Below, in pieces: positions 6,726 through 12,972 of a DNA stretch of 12,972 nt. The stretch lies in NCBI GenBank assembly GCA_963589425.1, contig CAVAKZ010000054.1, positions 1 through 12,972 on the forward strand, written 5' to 3'. Position 1 is the first letter of the stretch; each line of letters starts with the position of its first letter. The translations under genes were made by a program, and so were the position numbers. The DNA comes from CAKRJP01 sp963589425 (GTDB taxonomy: Bacteria; Bacillota; Clostridia; Lachnospirales; Lachnospiraceae). The notes beneath the pieces are model-generated. The model was not told the DNA's origin and searched no databases. It saw only the letters and a program-made list of their open reading frames with translations.

Positions 6726-6941
6726 GTATGGAAAAGCAAGAATTGTTTGATTTTCTTGTAGAATTTCATTAAAAAGTTAAAAATTTATATAAGACCTAAA
6801 AAAATCACGTAGACGACGGGTGTGTAATTGGATAAAATGCATATAAAAAGTTGCGAAAACAAAAAATAATTATTGAATATAACGAAAAAAGAATTTGGCG
6901 TTTTGTTTATAATAGGGTATCTGAAAGGGAGTGAAGAATCT
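6726..6941 (+). promoter_or_regulatory. AT-rich leader region of the nag operon with a -10 candidate
   Basis: This is the larger part of a 304-base stretch without a gene (6638-6941). It holds a perfect -10 hexamer TATAAT at 6908-6913, about 28 bases before the nagB start, but only an A-rich -35 region (around 6884-6890). A weak -35 suggests dependence on an activator or other control. I found no DasR/NagR-type GntR operator and no good CcpA (cre) box by eye. No regulator gene is next to the operon. No riboswitch fold was recognised. Confidence 0.4.
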
Positions 6942-7682
6942 ATGAGGATATACAGGTCAAAAGATTATGGGGATATGAGCAGAAAAGCGGCCAACATTGT
7001 ATCGGCCCAGGTGATTATGAAACCCAATTGTGTATTGGGCTTGGCCACAGGTTCAACTCCCATTGGTCTGTATAGACAGCTGGTAGAATGGTTTCAAAAA
7101 GGGGACCTTGATTTTTCGGAAGTCATGACAGTGAATTTGGATGAGTACAAGGGACTGAGTCCTGAGAATGACCAAAGCTATTATTATTTCATGCACCAGA
7201 ATCTCTTTGATCATGTGAACATTCCTAAAGAGAATACCCATCTGCCCAATGGTATGGAACTGGATTCAGACAAGGAGTGCAAACGATATTCAGAACTAAT
7301 TCAATCCCTTGGGGGCGTGGATTTACAGCTTTTAGGTATCGGTCACAATGGACATATCGGATTTAATGAACCGGGGGAATCCTTTGACAGGCAGGTGCAT
7401 TGTGTGAACCTAACAGAATCCACTATTGAAGCTAATAAGAGGTTTTTTGCTTCTGCAGAGGATGTCCCCAGACAAGCCTATACCATGGGCATTAAGACAA
7501 TTATGCAGGCAAAGAAGATTTTAATTGTGGCCAGTGGTGAGAGTAAAGCAGATATTTTAGAAAAAGCATTTTTGGGACCTATCACCCCACAGGTACCGGC
7601 ATCGGTATTGCAGCTGCATAATGATGTAACCTTGGTGGCGGATGAAGCTGCCCTTGGAAAGATAAAAGGTATAGAACTATGA
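6942..7682 (+). CDS. nagB: Glucosamine-6-phosphate deaminase
   Basis: NagB converts glucosamine-6-phosphate to fructose-6-phosphate and ammonia in the cytosol, the last step of GlcNAc use. The 246-residue protein has the family motifs VLGLATGSTPIGLY (31-44, phosphate binding), NLDEYKGL (65-72, with D67 equivalent to catalytic D72 of E. coli) and GIGHNGHIGFNEPG (132-145, with H138 and E143 of the catalytic relay). Asn136 replaces the E. coli Asp141, which is normal for Firmicute enzymes. ATG 6942 begins MRIYR like family members and has GGGAG at 6927-6931. The frame can be extended to TTG 6873, but that would add 23 residues foreign to the family and would include the likely -10. The stop overlaps nagA by 4 bases (ATGA). 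Confidence 0.95.
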   Translation: MRIYRSKDYGDMSRKAANIVSAQVIMKPNCVLGLATGSTPIGLYRQLVEWFQKGDLDFSEVMTVNLDEYKGLSPENDQSYYYFMHQNLFDHVNIPKENTHLPNGMELDSDKECKRYSELIQSLGGVDLQLLGIGHNGHIGFNEPGESFDRQVHCVNLTESTIEANKRFFASAEDVPRQAYTMGIKTIMQAKKILIVASGESKADILEKAFLGPITPQVPASVLQLHNDVTLVADEAALGKIKGIEL

Positions 7683-8809
7683 TTATTAAGAATGCAAAGG
7701 TTTATACAGAAAATTGCCGGTTTGAAGAAAAAGACGTGTTTGTTAAAAATGGCAAATTTTCAGGCAGTGGACAGCAGGAGGCAGAAGATGACCTGCTTGT
7801 AGATGCAAAAGGACTTTATATGATTCCGGGATTAGTGGATATTCATTTCCATGGTTGCATGGGGGCGGATATTTGTGATGGCACCAAAGAAGTGTTAGAT
7901 GTGATTGCGGCTTATGAAGCTTCCGTGGGGGTGACAAGCCTGTGCCCGGCTACTATGACAATACCAAAGGACCAACTATTAAAGGCCATGAAGAATGCCG
8001 GTGAATACGAGTACCAGGGTGGAGCTCATTTGGTGGGGATCAATATGGAAGGCCCCTTTATCAGCCCTTCAAAGAAGGGAGCCCAGGCTGAAGACAATAT
8101 CATGGGCTGTGACTATGAGTATTTTTGCCAGCTGCAGCAAGCAGCTAAGGGGCTTATTAAGCTGATAGATCTGGCACCGGAAGAAGCTGGAGCCATGGAA
8201 TTTATAGACAAGGTCAAAGATGAAGTGGTTGTTTCTTTGGCTCATACTGCTTCAGACTATGACACGGCAAGGCTGGCTATAGAACATGGGGCCTCTCATG
8301 CAACCCATTTATTTAATGGAATGTCCCCTATGAATCATAGAGACCCTGGAGTGATCGGAGCAACAAGAGATGCTAAGCAATGTCATGTAGAGCTGATCTG
8401 TGACGGAGTACATATTCATCCATCTGTAATTCGAGCCACTTTTGCAATGTTTGGACCGGAGCGAATAATCCTGATTAGTGACAGTATGAGAGCTACAGGC
8501 CTTGAGGATGGGGAATATACCCTTGGAGGCCAGGCGGTAACTGTAAGAGGTAATCTGGCTAGCTTACATGACGGTACCATTGCAGGCTCCGTGACTAATC
8601 TTATGGATTGTATGCGATTTGTTGTGAAAGAAGCTGGGATTCCTTTGGAGACAGCACTAATGTGTGCAACAAAGAATCCGGCAAGTGAGATTGGAATCTT
8701 TAAGGAGACCGGAAGTATTACAAGAGGGAAAAGGGCAGACTTTGTCTTATTAGATAAGGATTTGAATATCGTCAGTGTATATATCGACGGAAAGGAGCTT
8801 GTATGCTAG
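7679..8809 (+). CDS. nagA: N-acetylglucosamine-6-phosphate deacetylase
   Basis: NagA removes acetate from GlcNAc-6-P to give GlcN-6-P for NagB. The 376-residue length is typical. Amidohydrolase motifs are VDIHFHG (His56, His58), MEGPFISPSKKG (metal ligand Glu124), LAHTAS (His189), THLFNGM (His210), CDGVHIHP (His245) and ISDSMRATG with catalytic Asp268. All expected metal-binding and catalytic residues are present, so it should be active. Translation is coupled to nagB by a 4-base overlap, and its 3' end overlaps the EIIA gene by 7 bases. Confidence 0.95.
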   Translation: MIIKNAKVYTENCRFEEKDVFVKNGKFSGSGQQEAEDDLLVDAKGLYMIPGLVDIHFHGCMGADICDGTKEVLDVIAAYEASVGVTSLCPATMTIPKDQLLKAMKNAGEYEYQGGAHLVGINMEGPFISPSKKGAQAEDNIMGCDYEYFCQLQQAAKGLIKLIDLAPEEAGAMEFIDKVKDEVVVSLAHTASDYDTARLAIEHGASHATHLFNGMSPMNHRDPGVIGATRDAKQCHVELICDGVHIHPSVIRATFAMFGPERIILISDSMRATGLEDGEYTLGGQAVTVRGNLASLHDGTIAGSVTNLMDCMRFVVKEAGIPLETALMCATKNPASEIGIFKETGSITRGKRADFVLLDKDLNIVSVYIDGKELVC

Positions 8810-9276
8810 GCCTTTTTAAGAAAAAAGGAAATTTTATTGGATCGCCTTGTAAGGGAAAGGTTGTGCCTATTACAGATGTGCCGGATCCTACATTTGCTGA
8901 AAAGATATTGGGAGATGGCTTTGCGGTAATCCCATCCCAGGGTAAGATCTATGCTCCGGCAGATGGAGAGGTATCTATGGTTTTTGATACGCTGCATGCC
9001 ATTACCATGACTACAACTCAAGGGGTAGAACTTTTGATCCACATCGGTTTAGATACAGTGACCTTAAAAGGCCAACCTTTTAAAGCCCATGTAACAGCGG
9101 GAGATACTGTAAAAAAAGGGGACCTGTTTGTGGAAGCGGATCTTGAGAAGATTAGGGAAGCAGGGTTGAATACCATCATACCGGTTTTAATCTGCAATAC
9201 CGACGCTTATGAAAAGATCAGCCTCCTAAGAGAGGGGGAGGTTGGTCCCGGTGAGGATGTAATTAAGCTTTCATAA
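8803..9276 (+). CDS. PTS glucose-family EIIA component (separate protein), probably for GlcNAc
   Basis: This 157-residue cytosolic phosphocarrier of the glucose/GlcNAc (Crr-like) EIIA family passes phosphate from HPr to EIIB. The phospho-accepting histidine is His80 in LLIHIGLDTV, and the second active-site histidine is His65 in TLHAITM. The PCKGKVVPI start and APADGEV block are typical. The domain is usually fused to the C-terminus of NagE; here it is its own gene, placed before EIICB. ATG 8803 overlaps the nagA stop by 7 bases and has AAAGGAG at 8791-8797. Neighbours make GlcNAc the likely sugar, but it could also serve other EIICB proteins, including a glucose permease. Confidence 0.92.
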   Translation: MLGLFKKKGNFIGSPCKGKVVPITDVPDPTFAEKILGDGFAVIPSQGKIYAPADGEVSMVFDTLHAITMTTTQGVELLIHIGLDTVTLKGQPFKAHVTAGDTVKKGDLFVEADLEKIREAGLNTIIPVLICNTDAYEKISLLREGEVGPGEDVIKLS

Positions 9277-9285
9277 GAGAACTTG

Positions 9286-9302
9286 ACTGGAATCCATCCA
9301 GT
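9286..9302 (+). other. Small hairpin between EIIA and EIICB genes
   Basis: ACTGGA (9286-9291) and TCCAGT (9297-9302) can pair around a five-base loop, followed by an AT-rich stretch without a T-run. It lies in the only real gap of the operon (53 bases). It may affect mRNA processing or relative expression of the permease; it is too weak for a confident terminator call. Confidence 0.3.
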
Positions 9303-9329
9303 TAAATATAAAGTAAAGGAGGAGAGATT

Positions 9330-10799
9330 ATGAAATTTCTTCAAAAATTGGGAAAAGCTTTAATGCTTCCCGTAGCAGTTCTGCCGATCTGTGGTATTCT
9401 CATGGGTATTGGTTACTGGCTATGCCCCGCAACCATGCAAGGTGGTGATATCCAGGGTGCGGCAAATCTGATTGGCCTCTTTCTCGTTAAAGCCGGAGGT
9501 GCTTTGATCGACAACATGGCAATCCTATTCGCAATCGGTGTTGGTGTGGGAATGTCAGAGAAAAATGATGGTACAGGAGGAATCGCAGCCTTGGCTTCCT
9601 GGTTAATGCTTACCACCCTTCTGTCTACCGGATTTGTTACCACCATTATGCCATCTATTGCTGACAATGCTACTAAGACACTTGCCTTCGACAAGATTGC
9701 TAATCCTTTTATCGGTATTATTGCCGGTATTATCGGTTCCATGTGCTACAACAAGTTCAAGGACACAAAGCTTCCTGACTGGTTATCTTTCTTCAGTGGT
9801 AAGCGCTGCGTAGCTATTGTAGCTGGTGTGGTATCCATTTTAGCATCTGTTGTATTATTATTTGTATGGCCATTGCTCTTTGGCGCATTGGTAGCTCTTG
9901 GTGAAGCTATTGTAGGAATGGATGTTGTAGGCGCCGGAATTTATGCATTCCTAAACCGTCTCTTGATTCCTACTGGATTACATCATGCATTGAACAATGT
10001 ATTCTGGTTCGATACGATCGGACTTGGCGATTTACAGCATTTCTGGAGTGGCGAGACAAGCGCAGATGTAAGCTGGAGCCTTGGTATGTACATGTCTGGA
10101 TTCTTCCCATGTATGATGTTCGGTATTCCGGGTGCAGCTTGTGCAATGATTAAATGTGCAAAGTCTGATAAGAAAAAAGCAGCCATCGGTTTGGTAGCTT
10201 CTGCAGCAGTTTGCTCCTTTATCTGTGGCGTTACAGAGCCTTTTGAGTTTGCATTTATGTTCTTAGCTCCTGCCCTTTATGTAATTTATGCTTTATTGTA
10301 CGGAATTTTCACTATGATTACAGTAGCCCTTGGTTTCCGAGCAGGATTTAGTTTCTCAGCCGGTGCCATGGATCTTCTGTTCTCATCCTCACTGCCGGCA
10401 GCACAGAAAATTTGGCTAATCATTCCTTTAGGAATTGCAGCATTTTTCGTATTCTACTTCGTATTCCTCTTCGCCATTAAAAAATGGGATTTGAAGACTC
10501 CTGGAAGAGAAGATGACGATATCGAAGAGGAGAAAAAAGCAGAACTGGCAAGTGATGACTATGCTACAATCGCCGCAACTATCCTGGAAGGCTGCGGCGG
10601 CAAAGAAAATATTGCAAGTATTGACAACTGCATTACCAGACTGAGACTGGAAGTAAAAGATATTACGATCGTTAACGACAAAGTGATCAAATCAGCCGGT
10701 GTGGCTGGGGTTATGAAGCCTGGAAAGACTTCTGTTCAGGTGATTATCGGACCTAAGGTACAGTTCGTAGCAGATGCCTTTACGAAACTTTGTGAATAA
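9330..10799 (+). CDS. nagE: PTS N-acetylglucosamine-specific EIICB permease
   Basis: This 489-residue membrane permease imports GlcNAc and releases GlcNAc-6-P inside. The EIIC domain (about residues 1-390) is strongly hydrophobic and carries the glucose-family marks KALMLPVAVLPICGILMGIG near the N-terminus, GLHHALNNVFWF (His218, His219) and CGVTEPFEFAFMF (Glu303). A charged linker (about 391-410) leads to EIIB with the phosphorylated Cys434 in IDNCITRLRLEV. No EIIA domain follows; the separate EIIA upstream supplies it. GlcNAc specificity rests on the nagB-nagA context and the LPICGILMGIGYWL type of EIIC start; glucose or maltose EIICB is the alternative. It has a strong ribosome site, AAAGGAGGAG, at 9315-9324, and a terminator follows 14 bases after the stop. 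Confidence 0.9.
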   Translation: MKFLQKLGKALMLPVAVLPICGILMGIGYWLCPATMQGGDIQGAANLIGLFLVKAGGALIDNMAILFAIGVGVGMSEKNDGTGGIAALASWLMLTTLLSTGFVTTIMPSIADNATKTLAFDKIANPFIGIIAGIIGSMCYNKFKDTKLPDWLSFFSGKRCVAIVAGVVSILASVVLLFVWPLLFGALVALGEAIVGMDVVGAGIYAFLNRLLIPTGLHHALNNVFWFDTIGLGDLQHFWSGETSADVSWSLGMYMSGFFPCMMFGIPGAACAMIKCAKSDKKKAAIGLVASAAVCSFICGVTEPFEFAFMFLAPALYVIYALLYGIFTMITVALGFRAGFSFSAGAMDLLFSSSLPAAQKIWLIIPLGIAAFFVFYFVFLFAIKKWDLKTPGREDDDIEEEKKAELASDDYATIAATILEGCGGKENIASIDNCITRLRLEVKDITIVNDKVIKSAGVAGVMKPGKTSVQVIIGPKVQFVADAFTKLCE

Positions 10800-10807
10800 G
10801 AGATGAT

Positions 10808-10853
10808 AAAAAGTGCCGGACCATGGAATAAAATCTGTGGTCCGGCATTTTTT
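10808..10853 (+). terminator. Rho-independent terminator of the nag operon
   Basis: TGCCGGACCA (10814-10823) pairs perfectly with TGGTCCGGCA (10838-10847) across a 14-base loop. The stem is flanked by AAAAAG on the left and six Ts on the right (10848-10853), so it is possibly bidirectional. Confidence 0.92.
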
Positions 10854-10898
10854 AAAGCCTAATCTTTGGGAATTCCTAGACTAGTTTCTTTTGTTTTG

Positions 10899-10907
10899 TG
10901 TTATACT
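10899..10907 (+). promoter_or_regulatory. Extended -10 promoter for the GNAT/MATE unit
   Basis: TGTTATACT reads as TG-n-TATACT, an extended -10. No good -35 is present 16-18 bases upstream, as is common for extended -10 promoters. Transcription would begin near 10914, giving a leader of about 90 bases. Confidence 0.5.
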
Positions 10908-10938
10908 GTGAAAACATAAAATGATTTATGGCAGATCT

Positions 10939-10972
10939 TCTTCCCAAGAGGCGACAGTATAAATTGGGAAGA
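10939..10972 (+). other. Hairpin in the 5' leader of the GNAT gene
   Basis: TCTTCCCAA (10939-10947) and TTGGGAAGA (10964-10972) pair perfectly over 9 bases around a 16-base loop. The stem lies between the promoter candidate and the ribosome site and has no T-run, so it is not a terminator. It could stabilise the mRNA or be part of a regulatory leader; no known riboswitch was recognised. Confidence 0.4.
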
Positions 10973-11006
10973 TACTGGACTTTGGCGAAGGGAGAAAACA
11001 GGAATA

Positions 11007-11438
11007 ATGAAAATAAAAAATGCAGCAATGGAAGATTTTGATACAGCCTATGAATATATTAAAAGTCTTTGGTCCTACAATACCTATGATTATGAGACTA
11101 CGAAAAAAGTATATGAAGAAGTAGTAGAAGATAAAAACAGTTTTGCCTTCTTTGCAGTAGAAGAGGATGGAAGCTATCATGGATTTTGTCATGGGGATTA
11201 TTTTCAGACTTTTTGGATGGAAGGTCTTACTTGTTATGTGTCGAGCCTGATTACAAACCAGGAGGATAGGGGCAAAGGCTACGGTGTGAAATTGCTGGAT
11301 CATGCGAAGGAATTAGCCAGACAACGGGGCTGTAAGGCCATTACCCTAGACTCGGGACTTCCGAGAGTGCAGGCCCATGGCTTCTATGAGCATTATGGTT
11401 TTGAGAAAAGCTGCTATGGATTTGAGCTGGCTTTATAA
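11007..11438 (+). CDS. GNAT-family N-acetyltransferase
   Basis: This 143-residue cytosolic acetyltransferase uses acetyl-CoA. The Q/R-x-x-G-x-G/A pyrophosphate-binding motif is seen as NQEDRGKGYG (84-93) after the beta-4 strand LTCYVSSLITN. The C-terminal motif AHGFYEHYGFEK (123-134) is typical of the family. The start MKIKNAAMEDFD matches the usual opening strand and helix. ATG 11007 has AGGAA at 11000-11004. The substrate cannot be inferred. The MATE efflux gene follows 45 bases later without a terminator, so the two are probably co-transcribed, which may hint at a role in handling a toxic small molecule, but that is speculative. Confidence 0.88.
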   Translation: MKIKNAAMEDFDTAYEYIKSLWSYNTYDYETTKKVYEEVVEDKNSFAFFAVEEDGSYHGFCHGDYFQTFWMEGLTCYVSSLITNQEDRGKGYGVKLLDHAKELARQRGCKAITLDSGLPRVQAHGFYEHYGFEKSCYGFELAL

Positions 11439-11483
11439 AAGCTGCGAATATTTTAAAGGAGAAGCAAGAATTAATATAGAAGA

Positions 11484-12830
11484 ATGAGAGATTTAACACA
11501 GGGGAAACCCTCCACATTAATATTATCATTTGCATTGCCTATTTTTTTAGGCAATCTTTTACAACTAACCTACAGTCTTGTGGATACCAGGGTTGTAGGT
11601 TCCTTTCTGGGAGAAGATGCCTTGGCAGCTGTGGGAGCTACCAGTACATTAAGCGGCCTGATTATTGGTTTTTTGCTTGGCTTATCTAATGGATTTGCTA
11701 TTATTACGGCACAAAAGTTTGGTGCCAAGAACCTGGCAGATACGAAGAAATCCCTTGCTATGGCCCTTGTAATGGGCACAGGAATATCCATATTGATTAC
11801 CCTCTTGGGTCTGGTCTTTTTAAAGCCTATTTTAGCTTTTTTAAATGTACCCGGGCATTTACTTTCTGCAGCAAAAGGATATATAGCAATTATTATCGCA
11901 GGCCTTCTTGCTACTTTTTTATATGATGCCTGTGCGGCCACCCTGCGTGCTATCGGAGATGCAGTGACGCCTTTGATTATTCTGGCAGTGTCTGTAGCAC
12001 TGAATATTATAGGAGACCTATTTTTTGTTGTAGTATTAAAAAGCGGCGTAAAAGGAGCTGCTATAGCAACAGTCTTGGCTCAGAGTATTGCCTTCGTAAT
12101 CTGTTGGCTTTACATGATCAGAAAATATGAGCTTTTGAGGCTTAAAAAAGAAGATTTTAAAAAGCCAAATCCCCGTATGGTAAAAGAGATGATCAGTGCC
12201 GGATTGTCTATGGGCTTTATGAGTTCACTGGTGAACATTGGTACCCTGACCTTGCAGACATCTATTAATAAGCTGGGTCAAGATATTATTATCGCCCATA
12301 CAGCAGCAAGAAAGATATCGGAAATCTTTATGATCATGTTCAGCGTCTTTGGTCAGACCATGGCTACCTACTGTGGGCAAAACATGGGAGCAGGAAAGAT
12401 TGACCGGGTGAAAAAAGGAATTTGGTTGGCGATTTTCTACACATCAATTTGGTGTTTGCTTACCATTATTGCCAGCTATACTATCGGAGAATCCCTTGTG
12501 TATCTTGTAACCGGAAGTCATAATCAGACAGTAATTTTAAATGCAAGCAATTATTTGAAGTTTGATACCCTCTTTTATATTGTAACTACTGTGATCTGTA
12601 TTTTGAGAAATGCAATGCAGGGACTGGGAGATCATATTACACCACTAATCTCCAGCGGCCTGGAGATGTTTGGCAAGATTGCGATTGCCAATACTCTGGT
12701 TCCCTGGCTAGGCTATACAGGGGTCATCGTTTGCGAACCCCTAGTTTGGTTTGTTATGGTAGTTCCCCTTCTTATTCAAATCTTTCGGATGCCGGTTTTT
12801 CGGAAAAGTCTTCAAAGCAAAATGGCCTAG
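11484..12830 (+). CDS. MATE-family multidrug efflux transporter
   Basis: This 448-residue membrane protein with about 12 predicted helices in two related halves should export organic compounds using a Na+ or H+ gradient. MATE landmarks are the opening LTQGKPSTLILSFALPIFLG, LTYSLVDTRVVGSFLGEDALAAVGA (split across about residues 28-52), NGFAIITAQKFGAKN, a second-half QTMATYCGQNMGAG and ILRNAMQGLGDHITPL. Length is normal and no disruption is seen. ATG 11484 has only AGAAG next to it; a good AAAGGAG lies at 11456-11462, too far for direct use, and an in-frame stop at 11472-11474 excludes a longer form. Translation may be weak or helped by the upstream gene. I saw no clear terminator after it. Confidence 0.93.
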   Translation: MRDLTQGKPSTLILSFALPIFLGNLLQLTYSLVDTRVVGSFLGEDALAAVGATSTLSGLIIGFLLGLSNGFAIITAQKFGAKNLADTKKSLAMALVMGTGISILITLLGLVFLKPILAFLNVPGHLLSAAKGYIAIIIAGLLATFLYDACAATLRAIGDAVTPLIILAVSVALNIIGDLFFVVVLKSGVKGAAIATVLAQSIAFVICWLYMIRKYELLRLKKEDFKKPNPRMVKEMISAGLSMGFMSSLVNIGTLTLQTSINKLGQDIIIAHTAARKISEIFMIMFSVFGQTMATYCGQNMGAGKIDRVKKGIWLAIFYTSIWCLLTIIASYTIGESLVYLVTGSHNQTVILNASNYLKFDTLFYIVTTVICILRNAMQGLGDHITPLISSGLEMFGKIAIANTLVPWLGYTGVIVCEPLVWFVMVVPLLIQIFRMPVFRKSLQSKMA

Positions 12831-12841
12831 GGCCTCTGGTT

Positions 12842-12865
12842 TTGCTATATTATTTGCTATATTAT
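12842..12865 (+). repeat. Two perfect tandem copies of a 12-bp unit (TTGCTATATTAT)
   Basis: The copies at 12842-12853 and 12854-12865 are identical and adjacent, 11 bases after the MATE stop. This looks like replication slippage in an AT-rich spacer, or two spaced -10-like boxes. Confidence 0.7.
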
Positions 12866-12878
12866 GAATTTTTAAGGG

Positions 12879-12971
12879 TCAATCATTTTTTTCGTGGGAT
12901 TGCCCCTGCCACGTTACAAGTTTTCTAAACCGTCCGCCAGCCTTGACATGAATCTCAGGCAATGCGCTGGG
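12879..12971 (-). CDS. C-terminal end of an unidentified minus-strand gene (partial)
   Basis: Reading right to left from the edge, a 30-codon open frame reads coding-like and basic (ALPEIHVKAGGRFRKLVTWQ) and stops at TGA 12881-12879. It is convergent with the MATE gene, leaving a 48-base spacer. The base composition of 12901-12972 appears more GC-rich than the spacer. I do not recognise the family; a mobile-element protein is conceivable but unsupported. The + strand is also open here, so the call is tentative. Confidence 0.3.
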   Translation of the reverse strand, partial: PSALPEIHVKAGGRFRKLVTWQGQSHEKND

Positions 12972-12972
12972 T

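Noticed and set aside
6873..6941. Longer NagB start at TTG 6873
   Set aside because: It adds residues not found in NagB, would contain the only -10 candidate, and lacks a ribosome site.
10921..10962. 13-codon leader peptide before the GNAT gene
   Set aside because: ATG 10921 lies only a few bases after the predicted transcript start, with no ribosome site and no run of one amino acid typical of attenuators.
10926..11303. 125-codon minus-strand frame
   Set aside because: Antisense to the GNAT gene and the leader hairpin, rich in Phe/Ile from AT-rich codons, with no start signal.
12731..12928. 65-codon + frame over the end of the MATE gene
   Set aside because: It mostly overlaps the MATE C-terminus in another frame and continues into AT-rich spacer; there is no ribosome site.
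1..12972. CRISPR array, tRNA, rRNA or intact insertion sequence
   Set aside because: No spaced direct repeats, cloverleaf-like sequences, rRNA signatures or transposase motifs were seen.

Overview
The window looks like chromosomal DNA of a low-to-moderate GC Gram-positive anaerobe, most likely a Clostridia/Lachnospiraceae-type bacterium. This is an inference from the strong AGGAG ribosome sites, the AT-rich spacers, the Firmicute-type NagB (GHNGHIGF motif) and the gene families present. Every well-supported gene is on the + strand. No rRNA, tRNA, CRISPR array or intact insertion sequence was seen.

Layout. Positions 1-300 hold the tail of an upstream gene, then what looks like a broken sugar O-acetyltransferase start and unassigned coding-like debris. 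Positions 319-4664 form a self-contained module: a TetR-family regulator with an unusually clear palindromic operator on its own promoter, then two overlapping-type ABC exporter half-transporters that should form a heterodimer, closed by a Rho-independent terminator. Both arms of a hairpin just upstream of the ABC genes resemble the TetR operator half-sites, suggesting that one regulator controls both units.

Positions 4679-5830 are a scar: a perfect 33-bp inverted repeat abuts the C-terminal two thirds of citrate lyase alpha subunit (citF). The N-terminal part and all other cit genes are missing, and a short coding-like remnant follows. A TraX-family membrane protein gene (5831-6637) comes next and ends in a strong terminator preceded by a perfect 17-bp palindrome.

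Positions 6942-10853 are a compact N-acetylglucosamine operon, nagB-nagA-EIIA-EIICB. The PTS permease imports and phosphorylates GlcNAc, NagA deacetylates GlcNAc-6-P, and NagB deaminates and isomerises GlcN-6-P to fructose-6-P. The EIIA domain is a separate gene rather than fused to EIICB. The operon ends in a strong terminator.

Positions 10899-12830 hold a probable two-gene unit, a GNAT acetyltransferase followed by a MATE-family efflux protein. The right edge has a 12-bp tandem duplication and the C-terminal end of an unidentified minus-strand reading frame.

I found no convincing wholly new system. The most informative observations are the TetR operator architecture with its probable second copy, and the citF deletion scar with its perfect inverted repeat.
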